In this document: positions 1-11,259 of the stretch, piece by piece
Numbering within the stretch: position 1 is the stretch's first letter
Layout of the letters: every line of letters starts with the position of its first letter
DNA from: Notamacropus eugenii
Lineage: Eukaryota; Chordata; Mammalia; Diprotodontia; Macropodidae
Assembly (NCBI RefSeq): GCF_028372415.1
Contig: NC_092875.1
Location: forward strand, 190,183,522 to 190,247,521
Direction of reading: 5' to 3'
Length of the DNA: 64,000 nt
Position numbers and translations under genes: made by a program
The notes under the pieces: generated by a model
Told to the model about the DNA's origin: nothing
Databases searched by the model: none
Seen by the model: only the letters and a program-made list of their open reading frames with translations

Positions 1-266
1 CCTGTTAGCCTGAATACATTTTCTTCCCAATCCAAAGGGTAGGTGAGGAACATCATACAATAGATAACAAATGGCATGACTTGGAAAAAACAGGTTTTGT
101 CTCTGTGCAGTATCAAAATGGCTTCTGGAGAGTACCTCTCTGTGACTTACGTTTACCTTAGATATAAACCCTTTACCCATCATGTACGTTAATCACATGC
201 CAACTGTTTGCATGCATAAGACAGCCTTCATTTATTTAATCAGCATTCTTGTTATCCCTCTACCAG
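1..266 (+). other. CAP2: CAP2 last intron (3' part)
   Basis: This is intronic sequence leading to the CAG acceptor at 264-266. It is AT-rich and contains no exon I can support. Confidence 0.8.
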
Positions 267-350
267 AAAGAATTTCCTGTTCCTGAACAGTTCAAGACAG
301 CATGGGATGGATCCAAGTTGGTCACTGAACCTGCAGAAATTTTGGGATAA
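267..350 (+). CDS. CAP2: CAP2 terminal coding exon (cyclase-associated actin regulator 2)
   Basis: A splice acceptor (pyrimidine-rich tract ending in CAG at 264-266) is followed by an open phase-0 exon that reads [20 protein letters not shown], then EPAEILG, and stops at TAA (348-350). This is the extreme C-terminus of CAP2, the end of the beta-helical CARP domain that binds ADP-actin. CAP2 is a cytoplasmic actin-monomer recycling factor enriched in heart and muscle. CAP1 ends differently, which favours CAP2. Only the last 27 codons lie in the window; the upstream exons lie beyond position 1. The next gene downstream is FAM8A1 in the same orientation, as in human, which supports this being the true CAP2 locus and not a retrocopy. 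Confidence 0.93.
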   Translation, partial: KEFPVPEQFKTAWDGSKLVTEPAEILG

Positions 351-1810
351 TCCCCTTTGGACACACAGAACCCCGTGACCTTAATAGCCACAGGTCACCT
401 GAATAAAGAGAGCAGCCTCCAAGGACTAGATGTAGCAGCGGCCAAGATTGTTTGGGCCTTGAAGCAATTGCTCTGTACTCTAGGAACAGGGATCTTTCCA
501 GCACGCTTTATTAGGCATTCTGAAATCTTTGAAATTGCCTCCGTCTGCATTCATTTATAGTTTTGATCCTAAAAGATGCCATGTGAACATAAAAGACTTG
601 GAAAAAAATGCACTTCCCTCCTATCATTGGCTACAATGGCATAATGGCTAAGTCGGAATATTGCATGATACAGTTGTACAATCATATTCTGTTGCATTCC
701 ACTCATATTACTAGTTGAAAAATACCAATAACAATCTTGAAGAATGTAAGATGATGATTTTTACCTATTAGCCAAATCATGTATAATGCAGTGAAAATGT
801 GCCCAGGAAAGTGTGATTTTTTTTGTAACTTTATCCATTAAATTTTGTCATTTAGAGTATGCATTTCAGCAAAAAAAAATCTGCCAGTAGAAATATATCT
901 GCCAGTATTTTATCACACTTTTTATTAAATATGTCTAAGGAAAGTCCACCTTTGGATGCCAATTTATAGTTTCTGGGACCTCCCTCTTAGTTACTGAAAA
1001 TTGAAAGTAAAATTCTGAGTTTTTTTCTTCTAGAAAATACACTGATTTATTTAAAATTCTGCCCCATCACCAGAAGAGTTTTAATTTTGTGCCTTCTGTC
1101 TTATTTGGTGGGGGAGGTAGTTTCTTTTACACATAATACCTCACACTCTTGCTCTAGAGATCAAGAAAAAATTTTTTAATTTGGTACCTATTAAGCATCA
1201 GATGCCTTGTAAATGACTTCCACTTTAAGGTCATTTCATACCTAGTAAACTTTTGACTCAATTTGTTTTGCATATTATACTACTTTTCTGCTTATAAAAC
1301 TTACAAACCAGCCTTTGAATACACATAACAAGCCATAGATTTCTTCTTTATTAATTACCTATCAAAGCCTAAGGAATTGATTCTGGTTTTGGCCCCCTAA
1401 CTCAGTTTTCTAGTACTTGTAGACCATGCTTTTTTTAGCACTGAGATAGACCTGGTATGCATTTGTGTATTTTCAATTCATAATACTGAAAAATCTGCTT
1501 ACTTTTTGGATCACATGTAATGATACCTTGTGATGATGAAATCTTAGTGACATGCTTGCAGAAGTAGTAATGATAATCCATATATATGTATATATGTGAG
1601 TTTATATATATACACATATATTGCAGCCTTCAGGGTATATTGTTTCCATTTTTTAAAATATCTTAGATATCTCTACAATACTGTAACAACCAGTGCTCAT
1701 GTAACAAGGTTTTGCTAACAAGTTTTGTCTATATGTATAATGTTGTGGCTTTATAGTAAAGATCATTTTTCAAAGGTATTCTGAAATAAAATGAGACTAT
1801 AATTGTTTAA
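351..1810 (+). other. CAP2: CAP2 3'UTR (extent inferred)
   Basis: The sequence after the CAP2 stop is AT-rich and largely free of recognisable SINEs or LINEs for about 1.4 kb, as expected for a retained 3'UTR. AATAAA hexamers occur at 402-407, probably too early to be the main site, and at 1785-1790, the best candidate for the main polyadenylation signal. A short TA-rich run lies at 1580-1620. The boundary is inferred from the hexamer and the usual length of the CAP2 3'UTR. Confidence 0.55.
1785..1790 (+). terminator. CAP2: Candidate CAP2 poly(A) signal AATAAA
   Basis: This canonical hexamer lies about 1.43 kb after the CAP2 stop codon. T-rich sequence follows within 60 bases. Confidence 0.45.
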
Positions 1811-2580
1811 ATACAGAGAATAATTCTGAATATTGAAACTTTTTTCCCCTTTTATTTTTTCCTGAACCCCTTCCTGATGTAGTTGAATTTGATAGAAAAA
1901 ACTGTGAGTCTGTCTGGTTGAATGAGAGTACTTTTGTAGAACATCCTATTCAGAACTCCTGGAGAACAGTTGGCTTGTTTCTTTGAAACAGATATAAGCC
2001 ATCTGCATTTGAAATGCAAGACTCTTTTAGTTACAGTGTCAACCACAATTTAGTTCTACAATCCCTTTTTATAATTCATTGTTTCTTTGCCACAAAGCCA
2101 ATTTGATATATATGTTAGGGAATATTAATCTCCATAAGATATATTTGTATAAGATATATATATATCATTATTCTTAGTGGTTTACAGAAAAAAATTATAT
2201 ATATACATTACTTCATTTTACCATTAGAAAGACCTTGTAACAGTGGCAATGCAATCACATTTATCCCTTCAACATTGTGACTTTCCCCATCACAGTTTCG
2301 ATATATTGAGCAGCAGTATAAGAAATTAAATGGGAATTTTGGGGGAGTTTTGCAGATGCCACAGATAGATGGGCAAAGGCCAGCAGATAACACAGAAAAA
2401 GTTTAGAAACTCAAAACTGCAATAACATATATATATATATATATACATATATATATACATACATACATATATATAGTACTATAAACACCTTGTAAAAGAA
2501 AAAGAAAAAATTCAGACTTCTTCTGTGATAGGAAGGGAAGGCCAAAAAATTTTATGCAGATTTTCCGGATCTCAGGGCTA
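1811..2580. other. Intergenic AT-rich DNA, no gene
   Basis: I see no gene or clear mobile element here. Short TA runs occur at about 2108-2200, and a longer TA/CATA microsatellite is listed separately. Confidence 0.6.
2425..2476. repeat. (TA)n/(CATA)n microsatellite
   Basis: This is an almost pure alternation of TA dinucleotides, interrupted by a few CATA units. Confidence 0.9.
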
Positions 2581-2730
2581 CCATGTCCCTAACCACTAAT
2601 ATTATCCCCATTTTACAAGTGAAGACACTTAGGCACAGAGAATGTAAGAAATTGACCAAAGATCACACAACTAGTAAAATAATGAAGTTAGGGCTTGAAC
2701 TCAGGCCCCATTAATCAGTAAGCAATAGTA
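2580..2730 (-). mobile_element. MIR-type CORE-SINE fragment
   Basis: Read on the plus strand it shows the reverse-oriented CORE pattern: a CCCCATTTTACA-like start, then GAAGACACTTAGGCACAGAG and a GGGCTTGAACTCAGGC block. It is decayed and lacks a clear tRNA-like head. Confidence 0.65.
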
Positions 2731-2799
2731 GTAAAATGCATATATTAGAGCATGTAAAATAATCTCAACCCAAAATACCAAAAATATCTGCCAAAAATT

Positions 2800-3228
2800 T
2801 AGTACAGTTCAATATTAAGAAATATTAGGACTGTCTGATGCTACATAAAAAGATAGGTATGATAGGCCCTGATTTCAAAGATCTTACAAGAGAAAGGAAG
2901 AATGCAGGTCAAAAATACCAATAATTTATACAAGAGAGAGTAGGAACAATTCAGAGGAGTCATTCAGGCAAAGTGATGTAAGATATTTGAAAAGAGATAA
3001 ATTTCACCTGGAAGTCAACGATAGAGATAAGGAAGGCATCTGTTACAAGCCCAGAGGAAATAAGTAGATTTGAACAAGTTGGCTAAGAGCCTTGAATGCC
3101 AGTGTAAGGATTTTGCATTTTGTTCAGCAGACAATAGGGAATCATTGAAGACTTTTTAAGTAGAGTCACCTAATCATAGAAACATACTGGGAAGACTGCT
3201 TAGGTCACAGCATGGAGGATAAACTGAT
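2800..3228 (+). repeat. Old interspersed repeat, 5' part (split by an L1)
   Basis: The segment includes phrases such as GAGCCTTGAATGCCAGTGTA and TTTTGCATTTTGTTCAGC, which recur in related form at 32980-33290. Its continuation (GACTGGAGACAGGAGAAACA onward) resumes at 4934, after an L1 insertion. I recognise the family only as an abundant old mammalian or marsupial repeat and cannot give it a secure name. Confidence 0.5.
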
Positions 3229-4930
3229 AATTTCGTACTGGTTAGAAAGAGAGTGTACAAAATCAGTATACTAGATGAGGTATACAATATACAACAGTAA
3301 ATGACCATAATAATCTAGTATTTGATAAACCCAAAGATTCAGGCATGTGGGGTAAGAACTCACTATTTGACAAAAATTTCTGGGAAAACTGACAAAAAGT
3401 TTGACAAACTAGGCATAGACCAACATCTCACACCATATACCAAGATCAGGTTAAAATAAGTACATGATTTAGACAAAAAGGATGCATAAGCAAATTAGGA
3501 GAACATGAAAAAATTTACCTGTCAAATCTGTGGATAACGGAACAAACGAGATAGGATCATGGGAAGGGAAATGGATAATTTTGTTTATTGTTCAATTGTG
3601 TACAACTCTTTGTGACCCTGTGTGGTATTTTCTTGGCAACGTTACTGGAATAGTTTGCCATTTCCTTCTCCATTAAATTAAGGCAAACAAACTGACTTGC
3701 CCAAGGTCACAGTGCATGACTGAAACTAGATTTGAACTCAGATCTTCCTAAATCTAGATCTAATGCTCTTTCCACTGAGCCACCTTGAAATTAAAAAGAT
3801 TTTGCACAAATAAAATCAATGTAGCCAAAATTAGAAGGAAAGCAGGAAATGGGAGGGAGGGGGATTGTCAAGCAAGTTTCTGTGATAAAGGTTATGTAAT
3901 TTATGTAAAGGTTATATAAATTATGTAAAGGTAATATAATTTCTCAATCATGTAAGCAACTGAGTCAGGTTTGTAAAAATGAGAACCATTTCCCAACTGA
4001 CAAAAGGTTAAAGGATATGAACAGGTAGTTTTCAGAAGAAATCAAAGCTATAAATAATCATATGAAAAAATGCTCTAAATCACTATTGATTAGAGAAATG
4101 CAAATAAAAATAACTCTATGGCACCACTCATACCTGTCAGATTAACTAACATGCCAGAAAAAAATGACAAATCCTGGAGGGAATGTCGCAAAATAAATAC
4201 ACTAGTGCACTGTTGGTAGAGTTGTCAACTGGTCCAACCATTCTGGAGAACAATTTGGAACTATGCTGAAAGGTCTATAAAACTGCATACCCCCCTGACC
4301 TAACAATTCCAATACTTAGTCTGTATGCCAAAGAGATCAAAGGAAAAAAAGAAAAGAACCTATATGTACAAAAAAATATTTATAGCAGCTCTTTTTCTGG
4401 ATGCAAAGAATTGGACACTGAAGGGATGTCCATCAATTAGGGAAGAACTGAATAAATCATAGTATATGATTTTGATGGAATACTATTTAAGAAATGATAA
4501 AGCAGGATGGTTTTAGAAAAACTTAGGAAGTCTTATATGAACTGAGGCAAAGTTAAGTGAGCAGAAGCAAAATATTGTGCACAGTGACAGCAATAGTGTA
4601 ATGATCAACTGTGAAAGACTTAGCTACACTTATCAATACAATGATCCAAAAAAATTATGAAGAACTCACAACGCAAAATGTTCTTCACCTCCAGAAAGAG
4701 AACTCTTGAACTCTGCACATTAAAGCATACTTTTTTCCACTTATTTTATTTTTTTTGCTTTTTTTTGCAACATGGCTAATATGAAAATGTTTTGCATGAC
4801 TTCACATGCATAATTGACATCATATAGCTTTCCTTCTCAATGGGTAGGGGAGGGACTGAAAGGAGGGAGATAATTTACAACTCAAAATTTTTCAAAATGA
4901 ATGTTAAATACTTTTTAAAGAAAATAAATA
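3229..4930 (+). mobile_element. LINE-1, 5'-truncated (ORF2 end plus 3'UTR)
   Basis: The sequence aligns by eye with the end of LINE-1 ORF2: the equivalents of the 'tttgataaacccaaag', 'ccaacatctcacaccatata' and 'gagaaatgcaaataaaaata' blocks appear in order. It then runs into the L1 3'UTR (GAAAATGTT.TTGCATGACTT) and ends in an A-rich tail near 4915-4930. A CORE-SINE at about 3584-3788 interrupts it. The L1 itself interrupts an older repeat (2800-3228 and 4934-5080), which gives three layers of insertion. Confidence 0.8.
3584..3788 (-). mobile_element. Marsupial CORE-SINE (MAR1-like) nested in the L1
   Basis: The minus-strand reading has a tRNA-like head (GCTCAGTGGAAAGAGCATTA), the CORE segment and an 'AAATGGCAAACTATTCCAGT' tail typical of the abundant marsupial tRNA-derived SINE. 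It interrupts the L1 phrase that otherwise runs from 'ggataattttg' to 'aaattaaaaagattttgcac'. Confidence 0.75.
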
Positions 4931-5090
4931 GACTGGAGACAGGAGAAACAGTTCTGAAAGTTTTACAATGGTCTAGTTGAGGGAAGATGAGACCTTGAAT
5001 TTAATGGGAGTGAGAAAGAAGGGCCAGATGGGAGAAAGACCATGCAGGTAGAAATAACTGGCCTGACATAAGGAGGAGCCCAAAATATTC
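4931..5090 (+). repeat. Old interspersed repeat, 3' part
   Basis: This resumes the element interrupted at 3228. It contains ACTGGAGACAGGAG, a CAATGGTCTAGTTGAGG-like segment and GATGAGACCTTGAATTTAATG. Confidence 0.45.
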
Positions 5091-6107
5091 TAAAAATGGA
5101 CATACCCCACAAACAAAGAAATAACTTTAAATTGGTGGACCAGTCTATTTGAAATGCATCATAAACTTCAGAACCAGTTTTAACTTTCCTGAGGTCTTCC
5201 CTACAAGATATGCACTGGTCATTTGGAATATGCCACCACAGCCATTATACTAAAGCCTATGTGTCTTCAGCTACTTTATAGGATTGGGTTGGTTTTTGCT
5301 TTGTTTGTTTTACTGTACAGTATTTAACTTCTAAAGAGGGTCATTAGAAACATTAGTCATATGTTGTAAAATGAAGCCAGTGCCACAGGGAAACCTTACA
5401 GATTTGACTACCCTTTTTCCTTTCTTCCCAAATCATATAATCACTACTATAATATAGTAAATTATCTCAAATAATTTAAATGACCAAATAAACAATCTTA
5501 AATATAACACTCTGAAACTAAAAGTAAAGGCATATTTCTTTGACTTGCAAGATTCCAAGGATATCGTTTCTTAAATAACACCATTCCCTTGTACTTAAAA
5601 CTGTGTTGGCCAGCAGAGAGATGACATTGTACTGCTTCTTTTCCTCCCTCTTCAGTTTATTCTCTGCCACCTCTTTCTTCTCTGTCCCTATTCCATACCT
5701 GGCCTTCTCTTTCCTCTATACAAGAACTCAACTTCTCTCAGAACTTCAGCTCTCACCTCCAGGACTTCCACTAAGCTACCCACAGAGCACTTCTACCTGG
5801 ATGTCTCACCTTCATCTTCCATTTGATGTGTCTAAAACTGAACTCATCTTTTCTCCCCTCCCTCCCTCTTAACTTATCCGATTCTATAAATAGCACCATC
5901 ATTCTTCAAAGTTTTCAAGAGTTAGCTTTGATTTATATATCTCCTTTGTCTGCTATACTAAGCCAGTCACCAAATCCTGTCAATTCTTCCTTCATAATCT
6001 TTCACACTCTCCTATTCCATCCAATCTTTATTTTTTGTTTATTATAAGAACTTCATAACCTCTCTCCCATCACTCTCCTTGACATTGCTGCAAGATTAAT
6101 ATCCCTT

Positions 6108-6257
6108 AAAATATGTTTATTATGATCATACATGTATAGCCTATATCAGATTGCATGCCATCTTGGGAAGGGGGGAGAATAGAGAGGGGAGAAAACTTTG
6201 AACTCAAAATCTTATAAAAGTGAGTGCTGAAAACCAAAAATAAAAAATAATTTTTAA
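6108..6257 (+). mobile_element. L1 3'-tail insertion with target-site duplication
   Basis: A severely 5'-truncated L1 of about 150 bp consists of 3'UTR (CCTATATCAGATTGCATGCC, a GGGAAGGGGGG tract) and an A-rich tail. A 16-bp duplication flanks it: AAGATTAATATCCCTT at 6092-6107 and AAGATTCATATCCCTT at 6258-6273, with one mismatch. Confidence 0.85.
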
Positions 6258-6481
6258 AAGATTCATATCCCTTCAACACTGTCTTAATCATGTTACTCTT
6301 CTGCTCAAATATCATCAGTGGATCCTCATTATCTACACAACAAAGTTCATATTCCTAAGCCTGGAATTCAAAACCCTTCGGCATCTGAATGAAACTATCT
6401 TCCCAATTTTACTTTTCATTACTACCCAACTCAAACCCTTCTTCCAATGAGGCACATATTTCTATACTTTTGGTCATATTG

Positions 6482-6680
6482 GAGGCCACGTGGTATAGCG
6501 AATGGAAAATGCAGTGTATTTGAAGTCAGAACTCCAGTTCAAATTCTGGCTCCATATGGTGGACAAATTGTTCATCCTCCTTGGGCTGCAGATTCCTCAT
6601 CTTTCAAATAAGGGTGCTGAACTAAGAGATATCTGAGGTCCTTTCCAGATCCTTTCACTTTGAATGCCCTACTTCCTCCG
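6482..6680 (+). mobile_element. tRNA-derived CORE-SINE (MIR/THER1 type)
   Basis: The head 'ggccacgtggtatagcgaatgg' is followed by AGTTCAAATTCTGGCTCC, a CTCATCTTTCAAATAAGGGT segment, and the tail GATATCTGAGGTCCTTTCCA. This is the complete order of a THER1/MIR-type SINE. It lies inside the L2 remnant. Confidence 0.75.
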
Positions 6681-7059
6681 CATCTGACTATCTAATTATT
6701 TTTCTGGTCCCAACTCATTTCCTGTTTCTTCCATGAACCCTTTCCTAATCAACTCCAACCTACATTGATTTTCCCCTTCTAAAAGATTTACTCTCTTAGA
6801 GCCACATACGTGACATTTAGTCAAACACTGAATATGTATCTTTATGCAAGTGGTATGATCTTTCCCAGTAATATTGTAGACTCTGGAAGACAATGGTCAT
6901 ATCTTATTCTTCTCTGTCTCCAACACTACCCTGCCTTGCTCTCCTATCCTCCACATGCTCAAATAATGCCTGGCCCAGTGCTATGTACATAGCAAGCACT
7001 CAGATATTTTGTGGGTTGATTTATTAAGGAATATACAGAACTGACAGCAGGTGTAGACA

Positions 7060-8065
7060 CCTGTCAGGTGTCTTTTTTAGACATTTATAACAAATATAGA
7101 TAGAAGATAGAAGCATGTTTCAAATAAAATAACAGATTTGAGTAACATTTTTAATTTAGTACTGTACTAACATACTACAGGATTGTTTTAGACATTGAGA
7201 CAATAATTACTTCACAAATCCATAAGTATTTTTCACCAAGCATGTTTATTATGAAAGATTTCTAAAGCTCTGATATTTACCTATAATTCTTGCCAGTATG
7301 GATGGATGATATCTGGAAAAAAAAACTTGATTGACCATTTGACTTTTAATTCTCAAGTGTAGTTCAATTTTCCTATTTTTGCCTATTATGGTATATGTAT
7401 TCATGCTATAGAACTAATGACCACATCTGGATTCCTGTCAATATTCTAATTCATATTGTAAAGTGTATGCAAGTGTGCATAGGTATGTATGTTACCCATG
7501 TTACATTATGTGTATGTCCACATGAGTTTTTCAAAAGGCAGCTCAAAATGGGTGGGGTGAAGGGGCTGACTAGATATTCTGAACTCTCATCCACCCCTCT
7601 CCAAGGAAAAAGGAGACAGATTAGGGTTACAACTGACTCACTCTGTTCTTCTCCAAGACAAGACACTGGGCTAAAATTTCTATCTGTACCTTTCCCAAAT
7701 ATTTCTAGTCTAGGAGATATGATTTTTAGGTTCAAGCTTCTCTCCTGGTCTCTGTAGCCCTTAACTGGATTGTACCCCAAGCTATATCTGAAGGCTTAAT
7801 GCCCTTCCCACTAAATGCCAATTACACAAAGACCATCACAAATCACAAATATTGAATCACAAATATTGCTTGTGAATATTCTAGAAATCTAACCCACGTG
7901 GCGCTGCTATTGTCTCATCTCCAACTCTAAGAGTTTTGCTACAGCTTTAAATCTGTGTAGAAAAGTTTTAGAGTTAGAGGCTACATAGGCTTCTAACTGT
8001 GAGAAAGCATGCTAAAACTTTATGGTGTCTTATAAAACTGTGAAGACATTATCTACTAATGTACT
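7060..8065. other. Intergenic, no gene or clear repeat
   Basis: I see no supported gene or element. A 120-codon open frame at 7395-7757 has no recognisable family and overlaps an equally long antisense frame. Confidence 0.5.
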
Positions 8066-8067
8066 TC

Positions 8068-8280
8068 AACTGAGGCAGCATGGGGAAATGGATAGAGTGC
8101 CTCACTTATAGTCAGAAAACCCAGATTCAAATCCTACCTGGCTATTCCAAAATCGACAAATCACCCCTCAGAGCTTCCCTCTCCTCATTTGTAAGATGGA
8201 AATAATAATGCTTGTATAATCTATTCCACATGGTTGTTAGAAGGAAAGCATTTAGCAAAATATTGTATGTGTATTTTGTT
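8068..8280 (+). mobile_element. tRNA-derived CORE-SINE
   Basis: The head GCAGCATGGGGAAATGGATA is followed by a CCAGATTCAAATCCTACCT segment, a CTCCTCATTTGTAAGATGGA segment, and the 'ggttgttagaaggaaagcatt' tail. Confidence 0.75.
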
Positions 8281-8439
8281 GTTGTTAGTTGTAATCATAA
8301 AGTAACAAAACCAGCATTTGACCTATTAAAGGAATTTCTTTACTTTCTTCACTTTATAGTCATCCACCCTCATCTATATCCTGAAATACTAAAGTATGCT
8401 CATTGTGTGAGAGGGTTTTTTTCTCAATGTGTTGATTAA

Positions 8440-8525
8440 TAAGTTCTTTTTAAGTTCCTACTGTGTGCTAGGCACTGGGGGATACAAAGACAAAAATGAA
8501 ACAACGTTGAAAATCCCAACATTGT
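8440..8525 (+). repeat. Fragment of old interspersed repeat
   Basis: It contains TAAGTTCCTACTGTGTGCTA then GGCACTGGGGGATACAAAGA, the hallmark start of an abundant marsupial repeat also seen at 32640, 38130 and 63700. Confidence 0.55.
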
Positions 8526-9600
8526 GTGATCTCTAGACAGACAAGGGAAGGACCATAGCTATTACCTTGATAACTTGCCCTCCCATGTCAAAAAAAATAA
8601 ATGGTATGGGGGGTGGGGGAGAATGGGCTCTGGGTACCAAAAAGAACCAATGAACTGGCCAAATTCACCAAATATTTATTCAATTTTTCATTTTACTTTA
8701 ACTTCATAGACAAATCTAGTGGTCAATTATCTGATTTTTTTTAAAATGGAAACATTTTAATGAAAAGATAGTCTGTGGATGTTCAGAAAATGGTGTTCCC
8801 TTTAACAATCTGAAGTGGGTGTACATAGAAATACCACAATATTCCATCATCTGTTAAAATTTGGGATAATTACATCAATAATCTGGCCTATATTCATCAG
8901 GCTGCTTCTGCCAAATGGCAAGCCAACTACGCTTGTGCTAAAATATATATATATATACTAAATATTCTACTCTGAACTCTGATTTAAAAGTGAGTGAAAT
9001 ATGACTCAAAAGAAGAAATATGATAAGGTACCCTACCCTACTCCTTTCCATAGGTGAGAGATCCACGAGTATAATATATTGGACATATTTTCAGATTTTT
9101 TAAAAGGAATGATCAATTATGATGATTTTTTCCTCCTAAAAAACAGCATTTGCTATATGGTATAATTCTCTGAGAACAGGAGGAAGAGGGATACTGTAGA
9201 AATTATAGAGATAGGAAAAAGCAATTGATATAAATAAAAAATTATTTTTTAAAATGGAGTGAAATAACGAAATGAAAGAAATAGCCTGATACCAACAAAC
9301 TAAAGTAAAATGAATTATTTTTAAATGTGCTTTATTACAGACAAAATAGCACCTGACAGTAGTGCAGGGACAAACTGGAAATAAAAATCTGCTCTAGCAT
9401 TTCAGGTATATTATCCCTAGCAGCACTGCTGGAGGGTTGATATGAGAGAGGATGAAGTTTATGCTAACAAGATTCTGTGATTCAGAGATGCATATTACAG
9501 ACCACCTGGAAAGAAAAATAAAGAGACAAGAAGTTTGGGGAAATAGATGTAAACCTGACTCAGAAAAAATGAAAAATAAATCAGTCAAAAAGAATTTATT
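8525..9600. other. Intergenic, nothing recognised
   Basis: AT-rich sequence without a gene. A short TA run lies at 8942-8958. Confidence 0.5.
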
Positions 9601-9604
9601 CAGA

Positions 9605-9775
9605 ATAAGGTCAGAGATTTAGAACTGGAAGAGACTTCAGAGGTCATCAATCCATAGCCATCCCTTCCTTATTTTACAGACAAAGAAACTATGTAATTGG
9701 TTTGCCGGGCAGGTGAGATTTGAATCCATGTCTTCTGACTCCTTTCTCCCTGCAAAGGTACCATACTAGATGCTT
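9605..9775 (-). mobile_element. MIR SINE
   Basis: It reads GATTTAGAACTGGAAGAGAC, CTTATTTTACAGACAAAGAA, then GATTTGAATCCATGTCTTCT. This is the classic MIR order in reverse orientation. Confidence 0.75.
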
Positions 9776-10560
9776 TAGGATACAAGTATATGAGAAAAAG
9801 AGTCCTTGCTGTCAGTAAACTTACCTTCTACTGAGAGGATAAAAATACATTCAGAAATAACTATGATCTGTAGCCCAGGACTCCCAAAGACTGGATTCAC
9901 ATAGATGAGGTAGGACCTTTTGGGCTCACCTACAAAATTTATTGTCTTTATATTTTCACCCACTCCACCTGGAGTTATTCCAGGAAAATCTCCAATTATA
10001 CTCATGGTATAGTTCATGTTGAATTTTTCCCAAGTGTGGGTAATAGGGTCCCCAGTTCCTATATATTCAATGTGACAAATGCAAATAATGTATAAGACAG
10101 CTTTTCTTTTATTTTCACCCCACAGAAAACATATAAGATGCAAAGGTGTCACCCTAGTCCACATACATAAATATACATTAAGCAATGTATAAGCTCATTG
10201 GCTCCCTTAGAAGAGAACGTGGAGTTGCCATTGCAGCAACACTTTGAAATTTGGGTGAATCTTTCTCTTCCAGAGAATCCTTTATAATCTCTTTTAGATT
10301 CCTGCACCTTGGAAGGTCAAAGAACAAGAGTCTTGAGCCCAAGGTTGTGTACCTAGTGAGGAACAGGTTCAAAAGTTCTACGGGACTCCACCTATAAACG
10401 CAGCATGGGGACTTGGATCTAGCCTCCAGTTGAGTCTGAAACCTGCAGTTAAATGAACAGGGCAGGAATTCAAGACCAAAGGGGAGAGTCCCTGTTACTC
10501 TGAACTTGCAGTTTCCTGCTGGTTGATAGTGGCTGAGTTCAGAAGCACTCTCCTAGAACT
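9776..10560. other. Intergenic, unassigned open stretches on minus strand
   Basis: Minus-strand open frames of 136 codons (9775-10185) and 64 codons (10178-10372) lie end to end. I cannot place either in a known family. No splice sites or promoter are evident. They may be chance or part of an unrecognised old element. Confidence 0.35.
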
Positions 10561-10910
10561 TCCAACCAGGGATAAGCCCCAGACATGTTGCTCCAACCCA
10601 AAACTGAGACAAGAACTTGCTGAGTTCAGACTACAAGGGCAATGAGACCTCACCATTTTAGGAACAATAAGATCCCAGTCTGAGCTGTCCAAGATCCTGA
10701 AACAGCACAACACTCAATATCCCAAGAAAGCAGCAGAAGCACCCAAGAACAAAAGCTTAGCAGAGACATTCCTCCCAAAAGTGCACAGAGTGTGACCCTA
10801 ACATAAAGTCTAAAGTCGGGGAGTATGGTCAGGGAAAGAGAAGAAAATGAAAACTACCATAAAGAGCTTAAGACACAAAACCAGAAGAGAATGACTCCAA
10901 AACACACACA
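10560..10910 (+). mobile_element. Possible L1 5'-region fragment
   Basis: A-rich, purine-biased text with AAGAACAAAAGCTTAGCAGA and AAGTCTAAAGTCGGGGAGTA resembles marsupial L1 5'UTR just before ORF1. The identification is by resemblance only. Confidence 0.35.
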
Positions 10911-10914
10911 AATA

Positions 10915-11097
10915 AAAATTCTAATCTGTTGCCAAGGTCTGTCAATTTTACCTTGGCAACATCCCTCAAGTATGGCTCCTTCTCTCCTCTGGAGCTGCCA
11001 CTCCTGTAGCACAGGCTCTCATCACCTCATGCTTATATTACTGCATTCACTTGCTAGTGGGTCTGCCTGCCTCAAGTTTCTCCCCATTCCAGGGATA
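10915..11097 (+). mobile_element. L2 LINE fragment
   Basis: The L2 landmarks AATCTGTTGCCAAGGTCTGT, CTCTCATCACCTCATGCTTA and CTGCCTCAAGTTTCTCCCCA appear in the order expected for the L2 ORF2 C-terminus. Confidence 0.8.
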
Positions 11098-11099
11098 GA

Positions 11100-11255
11100 A
11101 GAATAAATTAGAAACCAGAATCCAATAATATGTTGTTTATAATAAACATACTTGAAACAAAAAGATGCCCACAGAGATAAAAATAAGGAACTGAAGCAGA
11201 ATCTATTATGCTTCAGCTGAAGTGGGGGTGGGGGTAGGGGAGGAAACACCTACCT
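11100..11255 (+). mobile_element. L1 ORF2 endonuclease-region fragment
   Basis: The run ATATGTTGTTTATAATAAAC, then GCAGAATCTATTATGCTTCA matches the L1 ORF2 block that also occurs at 22110-22230. Confidence 0.65.
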
Positions 11256-11259
11256 ATAA

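Larger units (their letters stand above)
5600..7025 (+). mobile_element. L2 LINE 3' region, interrupted by L1 and SINE
   Basis: The pyrimidine-rich sequence carries degraded L2 ORF2 C-terminal and 3'UTR landmarks: GTGTCTAAAACTGAACTCAT, CCAGTCACCAAATCCTGTCA, a 'ctgctcaaatatcatcagtgg' segment, and the terminal block resembling 'tgcctggcccagtgc...agcaagcactcagata'. Two younger elements split it: an L1 tail at 6108-6257 and a tRNA-derived SINE at 6482-6680. Open frames of 74-89 codons here are decayed LINE sequence, not host genes. Confidence 0.7.

Noticed and set aside
7395-7757. 120-codon plus-strand frame
   Set aside because: No recognisable domain. A 109-codon antisense frame covers the same bases, and there is no promoter or splice context.
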